Source: an uncultured bacterium (GTDB lineage Bacteria; Cyanobacteriota; Vampirovibrionia; Gastranaerophilales; Gastranaerophilaceae). From it: a DNA stretch of 64,000 nt. A model generated the notes under the pieces. The model worked only from the letters and a program-made list of their open reading frames with translations, was not told where the DNA came from and searched no databases. Of this stretch, positions 53,020-61,883 are shown piece after piece (the stretch's first letter is position 1; the number at the start of each line of letters is the position of its first letter). Where the stretch lies: contig CATLLN010000001.1 in assembly GCA_950022695.1 (NCBI GenBank), positions 264,539 to 328,538 on the forward strand. The letters run 5' to 3'. The position numbers and the translations under genes were made by a program.

Positions 53020-53604
53020 TTACAATTCAATGTTAATTTCACCTTGTCTGAATATTCGGAGTTCTTCGTTCATAACTCCTGCTACAGTGGATTCTAAGCC
53101 TTTTGCTTTGTGTCCGTAATCTTCTATAATTAAATCAGCCAGTCCTGTCATATTTTCTAAAGCTTGTTCATAGGTTTTTGCAGAAGGTTGATGTGAAAGG
53201 TTTGCACTTGTGGTTGCAAGGACATGCCCGGGGGTGATTTCACAAATTTGTCTGAATACTTCATTGTCAGGAATTCTAATCCCGACTGTCTGCATTCCTG
53301 ATGTTATGTAATCAGGTGTTTTTTCGCTTTTATCTGTTACTATAGTTAATGCTCCCGGGAAATATTTTTTTATAAGTTTTTGTCCAATTTTTGGTATAGG
53401 TTTTACATAATCCAAAAGATTATAAATTTCGTTAGACATTAAAATTAGTGGTTTTTGAGCTTCACGTTTTTTTATATCATAAATTTTTTTAACGGCTTTT
53501 TCATTACCAGGCAGGCAGCCTAACCCCCAGACTGTATCTGTTACATAAACTATAACACCGCCGTTTTCTAATACTTTAATTATTTCATTTTTATTCTTTA
53601 ACAT
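53020..53604 (-). CDS. tsaC: Threonylcarbamoyl-AMP synthase (YrdC/Sua5 family)
   Basis: Makes threonylcarbamoyl-AMP for the t6A37 modification of ANN-decoding tRNAs. 194 residues, the YrdC domain alone: VTDTVWGLGC, KKREAQKPLILM, KKYFPGALTIV, VGIRIPDN, and TSANLSHQPSA. The extra Sua5 domain is absent. Confidence 0.93.
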   Translation of the reverse strand: MLKNKNEIIKVLENGGVIVYVTDTVWGLGCLPGNEKAVKKIYDIKKREAQKPLILMSNEIYNLLDYVKPIPKIGQKLIKKYFPGALTIVTDKSEKTPDYITSGMQTVGIRIPDNEVFRQICEITPGHVLATTSANLSHQPSAKTYEQALENMTGLADLIIEDYGHKAKGLESTVAGVMNEELRIFRQGEINIEL

Positions 53605-53711
53605 ACTTACCTCTTGTTATATTTTAGCATATAAATTTAACTTATTGACAATTTTGAAAACATCATTATTATTATGATAGGTAGAAGATTTTAACAAAAA
53701 GGATTTATATT

Positions 53712-54266
53712 ATGTCATCAGGTTCATCTATTATAGCAAGTATTTCGTCAAATTTATCAAATACATATTCATACCTTGCGTCACTTTACCCGGAAGATGG
53801 TGTGACTTATAAAAATATCACAGCAGCAAGAAATGATAATACTAATTATTTAACTTTAAATCAGCCGTTTGCTACTTATTTGCAAAATAATTTCCAAACA
53901 CTTGATAAAGACGGAGATGGTGTAATTAGTGCTGATGAGATGAATAATTTAACGAATACTATTTCCACTTCAGGAGTATCAAGAACAGAATTAACTCAGC
54001 TTATGATGTCAGGAGCTTATTCAACAGATATGGTAAATAAGATTCTTGAACACTTTGATGAAATGGACACAAACCACGATGGCAGAATTACAAGCGCTGA
54101 AATTTCATCCTTTACGCATTCTTGTAATAAGCAGGAAAAACTTGATGAAGAAAATTACAGAAAAGCAACCCAAACATCTGTTTTTTACGGTGATGATAAT
54201 GCATCAACCGATGTTTCAAGCTACAGCATTTTGAGCTATAAATATAAGAATTTTAATTCAAAGTAG
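53712..54266 (+). CDS. EF-hand calcium-binding protein
   Basis: 184 residues. Two canonical EF-hand loops: DKDGDGVISADE (~residues 75-86) and DTNHDGRITSAE (~119-130), each with Asp at positions 1, 3, 5 and Glu at 12. The N-terminus is Ser-rich and the tail disordered; no classical signal peptide. AAGGA precedes the ATG. TTGACA lies at 53,645. Likely a calcium sensor or buffer. Confidence 0.85.
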   Translation: MSSGSSIIASISSNLSNTYSYLASLYPEDGVTYKNITAARNDNTNYLTLNQPFATYLQNNFQTLDKDGDGVISADEMNNLTNTISTSGVSRTELTQLMMSGAYSTDMVNKILEHFDEMDTNHDGRITSAEISSFTHSCNKQEKLDEENYRKATQTSVFYGDDNASTDVSSYSILSYKYKNFNSK

Positions 54267-54352
54267 GTCATTCTGACCGACGAGCACCTTTGCGGAGTGC
54301 AATTGTTGAGATGACTTGGAAATAATTGGTACATCCGACCGATGACCTATTT
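54266..54352 (-). repeat. Dispersed 3'-end repeat, mnmE copy
   Basis: Read from mnmE outward: GGTAAATAGGTC, GTCGGATGTA, CCAATTATTTCCAAGTCATC, TCAACAATTGCACTCCGCAAAGGTGCTCGTCGGTC. CCAATTATTTCCAAGTCAT and CTCCGCAA are shared with the prs copy. The mnmE stop lies in the GGTAAAT end. Confidence 0.75.
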
Positions 54353-55690
54353 ACCTATACAGAAGTGGTCGAAGATGTTATTTAAAATATCATCTGTAAT
54401 TACTTCACCTGTAATTTCATCCAACGCAAGCAGGGCTGATTTTAAATCAATGTAAATCATATCTTGAAGCTCTTCGGTTTGAGCGGCAGCTAATGCTTGC
54501 TGTAGCGCTTCACGGCTTCGTTTCAGGCATTCTTGCTGACGTTTGTTTGTGATGTATTCTGTGTCTTCCGGTGAAATTTGACATACAAAAGTTCTCATTT
54601 TTTCTTTAAGATCTTCAAGACCGTCTTTTGAATATGTGGAAAGTTTTGCGGTATTTGGAATTTCTTCGATGAAATTTTCAACTAAATCTATTTTGTTTGC
54701 TACAACAATGTGGGTTTTGTCTTTTATAATTTCATAGATTTCGTTATCTTCATCTGTTAATCCTGCGTTTGCATCATATAAGAACAAAATTAAATCGGCT
54801 TCTTGAGCGGATTGTTTTGAATATTCGATTCCGATTTCTTCAACTTTATCAATATTTTCATCTTCTCTTATGCCTGCTGTATCAATTAAAGTTACGGCGA
54901 CACCAAGGTCAAGGTTTTCTTTTATAATATCTCTTGTAGTACCTGCAATATCTGTAACAATTGCTCTGTCAAGGTTTAATAGTGCGTTAAACAGTGAAGA
55001 TTTACCGACATTCGGACGCCCTACGATTGCAACTTTTATACCCTGACGCAAGATATCAGAGGATTTTGCACTTGCTAAAATTTTATCTATTTCGTTTAAA
55101 CTTGCGGTGAATCTTTCGATAAGATATGAATATTCCGGTTCTGCAACATCTTCAGGAAAATCTATTCCGGCAACAATTCTTGAGGTCGTTTCAAAAATTT
55201 CGCCTTTAATTTCGGTGATTTTTGATGCAAGAACACCTGAAAGGTTTTTTGCTGATTGGATTGCGAAATTTGAAGTTTTAGCGTGGATTAAATCATCAAC
55301 GGCTTCGGCTTGAGATAAATCAAGTTTTTTGTTTAAGAAAGCACGTTTTGTGAATTCTCCGCGTTCTGCAATTCTTGCACCGTTTTTTAAAACCACATCA
55401 AGAATGTTTCTTACAACGTTAACCCCGCCGTGACATTGGATTTCAACAACATCTTCTCCTGTGTAGCTGTTAGGATTCTTAAACGGTAAAATCACGACTT
55501 CATCAATTTTTACACCATCATCTAAAATCCAGCCGTGACAAATTTTTCCCGCAGGCAGAGTTTGTCTGTCTGAAATTTTTAATGCGATATCAAAACTCTT
55601 TTCGCCTGAAATCCTAATTACACCAACACCGCCTGTTCCCAGTGGGGTTGATATTGCAGCTATTGTTTCAAATTCCTGTAAAATATTCAT
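54347..55690 (-). CDS. mnmE: tRNA uridine-5-carboxymethylaminomethyl GTPase MnmE
   Basis: Works with MnmG to modify U34 of several tRNAs. 447 residues: N-terminal tetrahydrofolate-binding domain (IAAISTPLGTGGVGVIRISG), helical domain, inserted G domain (GRPNVGKSSLFNALL, DTAGIRE, ANKIDLV) and the C-terminal CIGK motif whose Cys is essential. Usual length. The last codons read through the start of a dispersed repeat without altering CIGK. Confidence 0.97.
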   Translation of the reverse strand: MNILQEFETIAAISTPLGTGGVGVIRISGEKSFDIALKISDRQTLPAGKICHGWILDDGVKIDEVVILPFKNPNSYTGEDVVEIQCHGGVNVVRNILDVVLKNGARIAERGEFTKRAFLNKKLDLSQAEAVDDLIHAKTSNFAIQSAKNLSGVLASKITEIKGEIFETTSRIVAGIDFPEDVAEPEYSYLIERFTASLNEIDKILASAKSSDILRQGIKVAIVGRPNVGKSSLFNALLNLDRAIVTDIAGTTRDIIKENLDLGVAVTLIDTAGIREDENIDKVEEIGIEYSKQSAQEADLILFLYDANAGLTDEDNEIYEIIKDKTHIVVANKIDLVENFIEEIPNTAKLSTYSKDGLEDLKEKMRTFVCQISPEDTEYITNKRQQECLKRSREALQQALAAAQTEELQDMIYIDLKSALLALDEITGEVITDDILNNIFDHFCIGK

Positions 55691-55766
55691 ATGATGATTA
55701 TACTATAAATTAAAAAATATGTTTATTATATAATTAAGTTCAGGAAAAGATTTGATAATATTTGTA

Positions 55767-56966
55767 ATGAATGGATTTTGTATGATGTTGAAAAATTTAT
55801 TTGATAAAATTTTTGAGGTTGTTGAAACCCCGGAAAGAAAAACTTTTAGGTTTTTATTTCTAAAATTTTCATTAAAGACAATAAGTGATAACAGACCTTG
55901 TGTTGTTGTCGTAGACGCTGGCGGAATTGGTGATTATATGTTTAATCGTCCATATTTTAAATATTTGACTCAGTGTGAGAAATTTAAAGGCTGTAAGTTC
56001 ATATACGTTGGAATGGCACATTATGCCGATATGACAACCAGTTATGATGATGAGTATTTTTCTGAAGTTATTCCTTATGATACGAAACTTTATCATAAAA
56101 GTTATTTTTATCGTCAAAATATTTTAAAAAATATAAATAGAAATAATGTAATTGCTGTTATAAATTTGAGATGCTTTGTTCATGGAAATAATGATTTTAA
56201 GAATAGAGCGCATATTGTAAAAAATATAAAATGCAAAGATAAATATATTGGAATAGTTTCTGTAAATAAGAATTTATCAGAAAAACATACCAAAAGATAT
56301 GAAAAAGTTTATAATCATATTTTTTATTCCAAAGATTTGGTCTTCGAATCAGAAGGAAGACGAAGATTTTTTGAGTATATTTTGGAAACACCAATCCCTC
56401 ATGAATTTGATAAAATTACCCCAATATATGATTACACAAAAAAGCATATTGCAATTTCAATTTCTGCCTCAATGAAGGAAAGAATTTATCCTTATGAAAA
56501 ATGGGTTGAAATTATTAATGCGATTACAGATAAGATTGATTCAAATACAGAAATTTTATTTTTGGGAACCGCTAAAGAAAAAGAAACTATTAATAATATA
56601 ATTTCAAAATTAAAGCATCCTCAATACTGCAATAATGTTGCTGGTAAATTGCCAATATCAATTATTCCAACGCTTTTGGCAAGTTGTGAATTTTTGATAT
56701 CTGTTGAAACCGGTACTGTTCATATTGCACAAAGTGTAAATTGTAAAACGGTTTGTATCTGTCAGGGTGAATATTGGGGCAGGTATCAACCTTACAAAAA
56801 TGAAAATATAATTTATGTGTATCCTAAAGAATTTAGAGATTTTATAAAAAATGCAACCGAAGATGAACTTATAGCTTTTTATAAATATAATACTACTTTT
56901 AATATTGCAGATATAGAACAACAAGATATAATTGATGCAGCAGCTATGTTTATGAATAGGGTTTAA
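55767..56966 (+). CDS. Glycosyltransferase family 9 (heptosyltransferase-like)
   Basis: About 400 residues, two Rossmann-like halves. VVVVDAGGIGDYMFNRPYFKYL is the acceptor-side loop of GT9 enzymes, and the C-terminal half has ISISASMKERIYPYEKWVEII, EILFLGTAKE, NNVAGKLPISIIPTLLASCEFLISVETGTVHIAQSVN (donor-binding). GT9 members add heptose or similar sugars to LPS core. The start is uncertain: 55,767 follows TAATAT by five bases; 55,782 and 55,785 are alternatives, and no good ribosome-binding site is present. Confidence 0.82.
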   Translation: MNGFCMMLKNLFDKIFEVVETPERKTFRFLFLKFSLKTISDNRPCVVVVDAGGIGDYMFNRPYFKYLTQCEKFKGCKFIYVGMAHYADMTTSYDDEYFSEVIPYDTKLYHKSYFYRQNILKNINRNNVIAVINLRCFVHGNNDFKNRAHIVKNIKCKDKYIGIVSVNKNLSEKHTKRYEKVYNHIFYSKDLVFESEGRRRFFEYILETPIPHEFDKITPIYDYTKKHIAISISASMKERIYPYEKWVEIINAITDKIDSNTEILFLGTAKEKETINNIISKLKHPQYCNNVAGKLPISIIPTLLASCEFLISVETGTVHIAQSVNCKTVCICQGEYWGRYQPYKNENIIYVYPKEFRDFIKNATEDELIAFYKYNTTFNIADIEQQDIIDAAAMFMNRV

Positions 56967-56982
56967 AAATAATATTATAAGT

Positions 56983-57018
56983 ATGATGAGATTTAAAATT
57001 TTAAATCTCATCATTTTG
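56983..57018 (+). terminator. Terminator after the GT9 gene
   Basis: A perfect 32-nt palindrome ATGATGAGATTTAAAA/TTTTAAATCTCATCAT followed by TTTT. Confidence 0.8.
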
Positions 57019-57037
57019 TATGATTTCAAAATTTTTA

Positions 57038-57128
57038 GAGGTGCTAATATAAAAATATACTCCTTAGAGACTAAGATACACATATCCCTAATCAACAGCT
57101 ATGCACCTCAGTACATAGCTTTTTTTTG
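57038..57128 (+). ncRNA. Candidate riboswitch-like or attenuator element
   Basis: GAGGTGC (57,038-57,044) can pair with GCACCTC (57,103-57,109), enclosing two small hairpins (ATAT-AAA-ATAT and CTTAG-AGA-CTAAG) as a three-way junction. A terminator AGCTATG/CATAGCT (57,097-57,120) with eight T residues shares the G at 57,103, so the two folds exclude each other. A known riboswitch class is not recognised, and a free ~95-nt RNA is possible. Confidence 0.35.
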
Positions 57129-57245
57129 TCTGCCGAGCAGAGGCACGAACGAAGTGAGAGACGAACACACGTCAACGTAAATGTTGAGTTTTCGTTGCAA
57201 GTGTGAGTGATGCCGTTTTATGCGAGGCAGGTGTCCTGTGAGGAC
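57129..57245. other. Intergenic segment of unusual composition
   Basis: This stretch is richer in G and C than its surroundings (CTGCCGAGCAGAGGCACGAAC, CGAAGTGAGAGACG, GTGTCCTGTGAGGAC). It has no gene and holds short hairpins. It may be another interspersed repeat; a copy is not evident elsewhere in the window. Confidence 0.4.
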
Positions 57246-57273
57246 TTTACTAAATTGGAATTTCTGTTATAAT
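57246..57273 (+). promoter_or_regulatory. Promoter of the 57,303 gene
   Basis: TTTACT (57,246-57,251), a 16-nt spacer and TATAAT (57,268-57,273), 29 nt before the start. Confidence 0.6.
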
Positions 57274-57302
57274 GTAGTAAAATAATTATGAAGGGGGAAG
57301 GA

Positions 57303-57794
57303 ATGAAAAAATCTACTGTTTTAGGACTTGTTTCAGCTGTAATTTTGACTTCTGTTTTTAGCTGCGCGTTGGCTGCTACATTTACAAAATTTTCAAATAA
57401 GTTTATTAAAAATTTTCAAGACTGTGATAAATATGAGGAAACAATAACTTCTGAGTTTGAAAATAAAACTTTTACGACTACTCGTAAGATTTTGGGATGG
57501 AAAAACGGATTTTGTAAATATGAAGAAACAATTACATCACCAGAAGATAAATACCAATTAAGATGTTCTTTTTCAGCAATACAAATGGATGAGTTGTATC
57601 AGGCAATGAAGTCAAAATCTAAAGAAAATGAGAGATACGAGCTTGATATGTATGCAGAACAAAAGAATGTTAAAAACGGAGCACCTAAGTATGCAGTAGT
57701 TGGTACAACAACTATTAAAGGCAATAAAGCATATGTTACTTGGGCAAAGTATCAAAATAACCCTTATTTTTGTACACCTGTAAAACTTAAATAA
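57303..57794 (+). CDS. Small secreted Cys-containing protein
   Basis: About 163 residues. A signal peptide (MKKSTVLGLVSAVILTSVFSCALAA) is followed by a mature domain with four further Cys (DCDKY, GFCKY, LRCSF, YFCTP). The sequence KYEETITSEFENKTFTTT is partly repeated as KYEETITSPEDKY. The Cys before ALAA is not in a good lipobox (VFSC), so signal peptidase I cleavage is favoured. ATG 57,303 follows GGGGGAAGGA; 57,288 lies upstream of that site. Function unknown. Confidence 0.75.
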   Translation: MKKSTVLGLVSAVILTSVFSCALAATFTKFSNKFIKNFQDCDKYEETITSEFENKTFTTTRKILGWKNGFCKYEETITSPEDKYQLRCSFSAIQMDELYQAMKSKSKENERYELDMYAEQKNVKNGAPKYAVVGTTTIKGNKAYVTWAKYQNNPYFCTPVKLK

Positions 57795-57808
57795 TAGATG
57801 TATATTTG

Positions 57809-57843
57809 AAACGGGGCGAAAGATTTATCTTTCGCCCCGTTTG
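57809..57843. terminator. Bidirectional terminator
   Basis: 16-bp stem AAACGGGGCGAAAGAT/ATCTTTCGCCCCGTTT between convergent genes. Confidence 0.9.
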
Positions 57844-57868
57844 TTATTATATGTAATATGTGCAGAAA

Positions 57869-58732
57869 TTAAGCTTTTTGAGTAGTTTCATTATTTTGTG
57901 CTGCTTTTTTATTATGAATGTACTGACCAATCCAGTTTGCCGGTTTCATAACAAGTACAGGAACAACGTATCTGTATACCATACCGAATACGAATAATGA
58001 TTTTAGAACACCCATACCATCAATAAGTGTTGTAAGTTTTCTGTTTTTCAATACATCAAGGTTGAAATCTCTGACACTTGTGTATGCTTGTTTTTCAACT
58101 TTTTGAATTAATTTTCTACCGCCTTTATATTCAGGGGATTTTATTTTTTCGTTAATTTTATCGATTCTTGCATTAACCAGTTCAGACCAGTTTCCCATCA
58201 TGAAACGAATGTCTTTAGGATTCCAATCTCCAAGTGTTGAGACACGTTTAGCTTTTTGATTATCTAACAAGTAGTTTGCGGTGAATCTTGTAGTAACATT
58301 TTCCCATCTGTCAGCAAGTTTTGCATCAAGGAAATATGCACCTAATGTAGAGATACCCCAGGTTAATACATCGTTAATAGCTAATGTTTTACGTTTTTCT
58401 TGGTCTAGTTTATCATTTTCCAAAGTTTTTACAACGTACATACCTGAAATTAGCGTAGAACCTAATGCTGACATGTGGGTTGTCATGTTGTTCCAAGCTT
58501 TACCTTTTGTATGTTCAATAAAGCTTTTAGCGAATTTACTGTTATAGAATTTTTTATAATAATTATTTGCAATCCATTCAGTGAAGTTGTCATATTTATT
58601 AGATATAACGCTGCTTGCTTTAGAGCTTACACCTGAGAATTGAGGTTGGTAAGTTCTTTGTGTATTTGAAGCAGATTTATAATATCTGATGTTTGCATTA
58701 TTTAAAAATTGAGGTTGCTGAGTTACTAACAT
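57869..58732 (-). CDS. Lineage-type membrane protein with QFSG motif
   Basis: 287 residues. QFSG at residues 31-34 ends a disordered leader. Hydrophobic segments lie at ~90-105, 123-140 and 240-262. The stretch KTLENDKLDQEKRKTLAINDVLTWGISTLGAYFLDAKL gives a distinctive, probably conserved core. No enzymatic motif. Its start overlaps the stop of the upstream gene (TAATG), and both proteins share the layout of F-x-G leader plus several spans, so they probably act together. Confidence 0.7.
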   Translation of the reverse strand: MLVTQQPQFLNNANIRYYKSASNTQRTYQPQFSGVSSKASSVISNKYDNFTEWIANNYYKKFYNSKFAKSFIEHTKGKAWNNMTTHMSALGSTLISGMYVVKTLENDKLDQEKRKTLAINDVLTWGISTLGAYFLDAKLADRWENVTTRFTANYLLDNQKAKRVSTLGDWNPKDIRFMMGNWSELVNARIDKINEKIKSPEYKGGRKLIQKVEKQAYTSVRDFNLDVLKNRKLTTLIDGMGVLKSLFVFGMVYRYVVPVLVMKPANWIGQYIHNKKAAQNNETTQKA

Positions 58733-59517
58733 TATTTAACACCTCCTTTAATCATAGAAAATGCCGGATTGTTTTTTACAGCATTGTTACTTACGTCAAG
58801 GTTCTGGGTTTGGGCAGCTTGAGTGGCTGCACCTTTTTTCTTACCTTTTTCCAAATGGAATACGTATTTTAGAATTGGTGGAATCAAAGCGATAGTTAAC
58901 ATTGCTTTTGGAATACCTAATACAAGAGTATCCGGAATCATTTGAGCAACTTTACTGATTTTTTTGTAAGGTTTTGATTTTTCCAATTTACGTTTACCAA
59001 TTTCTTTAACATCAAGTAATTCTTCAAGACCTTGTAAGTATTTTTTAGGATCTTCTTTAATCTTTCTGAAGGCTTTATCAAACGGAGCCATTACAATAGA
59101 TGAAATAACAAATCCGATTACAGCTGAAGAAATAGCGTGAGCTGCAGCGTACATACTGTCTTCTTTATCTTTTTCACCTGCCATTGCAATGTTTGTCAAA
59201 GGTCTAGCAACACCTGCGACGACTAAAGCGACTAAAGTTGAGGCTACAACTGTTTTGTTTTCGAAGATTTCAACAATGTTTTGAAACTTGTTTGATCTGA
59301 AGATTTTGTCTGTGAAAGTATTACCGAGGTTCTTAAAATCGTTAGCGGCAGCCCGGTTTATTCCTATACCCGTAAAGCTGCCGCTATATCCTCTGTTTAT
59401 ACTCTTTTTGTCACATAATTCCGCACTCTCTTGTCTGTACTCAAGCGCATTTGTAATCTTTCGCTTGTGTTTGACCGATGAGCCGGTGGGATAATTTTTA
59501 ATTGAGTCTATATTCAT
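58732..59517 (-). CDS. Lineage-type membrane protein with SFTG motif
   Basis: 261 residues. SFTG at residues 47-50 ends a polar leader. Hydrophobic segments lie at ~88-112, 125-145 and 205-225; a Lys-rich helical loop (~150-195) separates them, and the tail is polar (TQAAQTQNLDVSNNAVKNNP). No known family. First gene of a two-gene operon; the next start overlaps its stop. Confidence 0.7.
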   Translation of the reverse strand: MNIDSIKNYPTGSSVKHKRKITNALEYRQESAELCDKKSINRGYSGSFTGIGINRAAANDFKNLGNTFTDKIFRSNKFQNIVEIFENKTVVASTLVALVVAGVARPLTNIAMAGEKDKEDSMYAAAHAISSAVIGFVISSIVMAPFDKAFRKIKEDPKKYLQGLEELLDVKEIGKRKLEKSKPYKKISKVAQMIPDTLVLGIPKAMLTIALIPPILKYVFHLEKGKKKGAATQAAQTQNLDVSNNAVKNNPAFSMIKGGVK

Positions 59518-59693
59518 TTCGCACCACTTAAATTATTAACTGCTACACAATTATTTTAAATCAAAGAAAAAATATTTTTGTCATATAATTACGAAAATGT
59601 TACAATTAAATGTTAAAAATACGCTTATAGCTGTTGTTTATTGAAATTCAAACATATTTATTATAATATATACCTAAAACGAGAGGGTTGGCA

Positions 59694-60656
59694 GTGGGCA
59701 GCGGAACAGGTCTTGATTTAAAATTAATAGCTCAAAATTGCGGTATATTTGGGAATTTTGATTCTGCTTTCGTGATTTCCGGTATTGATTCGCTAAAAGA
59801 TACTTATAATTCTGTTGAACTTATTAATATATATAATTACATGTTAATTCATGCTCAAGAACCTGAAGTTATTATGTATTTAATTCGATGTGTTGATATG
59901 TATCGGGATTCGTCAAGTCTTGAGTATCTTGTAGATATTTTATTATTAAAAAATGCAAGCGCATCAGATAATGAAACTCGTGAAAAGTATAATAATGTTA
60001 GGGTAATGTGCGCTAAAGCTATTGCGAATCAAAAAAATACTGATGTAGTTTCTTCATTATTATATTGTTTAAATAATAAGGATGAAAACTACAGGGTAAG
60101 ATTGGCATGCGCGGATGCATTAGGAAGAATTGGTGACAGGTTTGCGGTTGCACCTTTGATTGAGGTTGTAACTGATGAGGATGAAAAATCTGTTTATTTA
60201 CGTGAATCAGCGGTTTCAGCTCTCGGACTTTTGGGTGATACCAGAGCAATAGACCCTCTAGTCAGTATTTTGGAAACAAAACAGGGCATTATGGATAAGT
60301 TTTCGTTTCTGAAAGAACGTGCAATTGAAGCGCTCTCCAAGATGGGTTTTAACGATAATGAAAGAGTTTTCAAGGCTTTAAAAAACTCTTTATCAGATGA
60401 ATCAACTCAGGTAAGAATCAATGCAATTGAGGCTTTGATGGATAGTGAGCATCCGAAAGCATTTGAAACAATCAAGCACTGTCTTGAAACGGATTCTGAT
60501 GTTGAAGTTAAGAAAAATGCCATGATTGCTTTATATAACATGTCAGACAGAATTATCTTAGATGAAGTTATAAATTCTCCAAATTATCCGGATGCCTTGA
60601 AGGTTGAAGCTGTTTCAATTATAGAAGAATATGAAGAAGATGAGGAAACAGAATAA
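59694..60656 (+). CDS. HEAT-repeat protein
   Basis: About 320 residues made of HEAT/PBS-lyase-type repeats: YRVRLACADALGRIGDRFAVAPLIEVV, VYLRESAVSALGLLGDTRAIDPLVSIL, TQVRINAIEALMDSEHPKAFETI, VEVKKNAMIALYNMSD. Such repeats form a scaffold for binding proteins; similar modules occur in cyanobacterial phycobilin lyases, but no catalytic evidence exists. Start GTG 59,694 fits GAGAGGG better than a TTG at 59,688. Its stop overlaps the queC start (TAATG). Confidence 0.85.
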   Translation: MGSGTGLDLKLIAQNCGIFGNFDSAFVISGIDSLKDTYNSVELINIYNYMLIHAQEPEVIMYLIRCVDMYRDSSSLEYLVDILLLKNASASDNETREKYNNVRVMCAKAIANQKNTDVVSSLLYCLNNKDENYRVRLACADALGRIGDRFAVAPLIEVVTDEDEKSVYLRESAVSALGLLGDTRAIDPLVSILETKQGIMDKFSFLKERAIEALSKMGFNDNERVFKALKNSLSDESTQVRINAIEALMDSEHPKAFETIKHCLETDSDVEVKKNAMIALYNMSDRIILDEVINSPNYPDALKVEAVSIIEEYEEDEETE

Positions 60657-61327
60657 TGACAAAATCAATTATTCTTTTATCAGGCGGATTGGATTCTCTG
60701 GTAAGTTTAGGTTTAAAAAGAGACGAACTTAATATCGAGCTTGGCTTGACTTTTGATTATGGACAAAAGTCCGTATTAAAAGAAATTGAAGCTTCTCGAA
60801 AAATCTGTGAACATTATAATATTGAACATAAAATTATAAAGCTTGATTGGTTAAAAAATATTACCCAAACTTCACTTGTTTCAGATAAAGAGATTCCTAC
60901 AGGCATGGAACTTGATGATTCTGTAAATTCAGCAAAATCAGTATGGATTCCAAATCGTAACGGGTTGTTTTTAAATATTGCCGGATGTTTTGCAGATTCT
61001 TACGGATATAACAATATATTAATCGGTGCAAATAGAGAAGAAGCTCAAACTTTTTCTGATAATACGCAAGAATTTATTGATGCAGTAAACCGTGAATTTG
61101 AATTTTCTACACAGGTTAAGCCAAAAGTCGTAGCACCCTTGATAAATTGTGATAAAAATGATATAGTCATGTTAGCTTTAAAAAACAATGTTCCGTTAGA
61201 ATTGACTATGAGCTGTTATCAAGACGGAGAGGGACATTGCGGGATATGTGAGTCATGCTCAAGACTTAAAGGTGCGCTTGAAGCAAATCATGACAATTAT
61301 TATATAAGGGTATTATTTAACAAATAA
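60656..61327 (+). CDS. queC: 7-cyano-7-deazaguanine synthase QueC
   Basis: Makes preQ0 from carboxydeazaguanine with ATP and ammonia, toward queuosine. 223 residues. PP-loop LLSGGLDSLVSLG near the N-terminus, TFDYGQKS, WIPNRNGLFLNIA, and a C-terminal zinc site CYQDGEGHCGICESC. Translationally coupled to the HEAT gene. No QueD or QueE in the window; no preQ1 riboswitch was found upstream. Confidence 0.96.
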   Translation: MTKSIILLSGGLDSLVSLGLKRDELNIELGLTFDYGQKSVLKEIEASRKICEHYNIEHKIIKLDWLKNITQTSLVSDKEIPTGMELDDSVNSAKSVWIPNRNGLFLNIAGCFADSYGYNNILIGANREEAQTFSDNTQEFIDAVNREFEFSTQVKPKVVAPLINCDKNDIVMLALKNNVPLELTMSCYQDGEGHCGICESCSRLKGALEANHDNYYIRVLFNK

Positions 61328-61328
61328 G

Positions 61329-61883
61329 ATGAAGACATTATTTATAGACGAAGAAATTAAATACATTGGTTCACAGCTTGCGCCGCACTGGATTTACAAA
61401 AATTTCAAAATTCAGGGGGATGCAATTGTTGCATTTTGCGGAGAGTGCGAAGTTAAGTTAACTGAAATGGTTGATATAGAAGATGTTATTAATAATGAAC
61501 CGATTTATAGTAAGTACATGCTGAGTTTTATAACTGAACAGTTTAATGTTGAACTTGTTGAAGGCGTATTCAGGCAAAGACTTTTGATGTGCTGTATTAA
61601 AGAAGCTCTTGAAAAACGCGGGTTTGTTGTTCGCCGCAGCGGTGACGACTTGTTTGTGAATGATAGGAAATTATCTGTTTCTATTGCCACAAAATCAATG
61701 ACATCTGTTCTTATTCATACTGGTGTGAATATACTTTCTGACGGTGCGCCAATTCCTGTTTCCGGATTGAAAAGTGATTTAAATATTGATGATATAAAAG
61801 AGTTTGCACTTGAAGTTATGAAAAATTACAGTGAAGAACTTGAAGATATAGTTTTAGCAAGTACGAAAGTGAGGGGTGTATAA
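61329..61883 (+). CDS. DUF366-family protein
   Basis: 184 residues. Features typical of DUF366 are present: LAPHWIYKNFKIQGDAIVAFCGEC, EMVDIEDV, FRQRLLMCCIKEAL, RRSGDDLFVNDRKLSVSIAT, IHTGVNI. The biochemical role is not established. It lies one base after queC, which supports a tRNA or deazapurine connection by context only. Confidence 0.85.
   Translation: MKTLFIDEEIKYIGSQLAPHWIYKNFKIQGDAIVAFCGECEVKLTEMVDIEDVINNEPIYSKYMLSFITEQFNVELVEGVFRQRLLMCCIKEALEKRGFVVRRSGDDLFVNDRKLSVSIATKSMTSVLIHTGVNILSDGAPIPVSGLKSDLNIDDIKEFALEVMKNYSEELEDIVLASTKVRGV

Noticed and set aside
56658-57095. 145-residue minus-strand ORF across the GT9 3' end
   Set aside because: Antisense to a conserved coding region and crosses a terminator palindrome.
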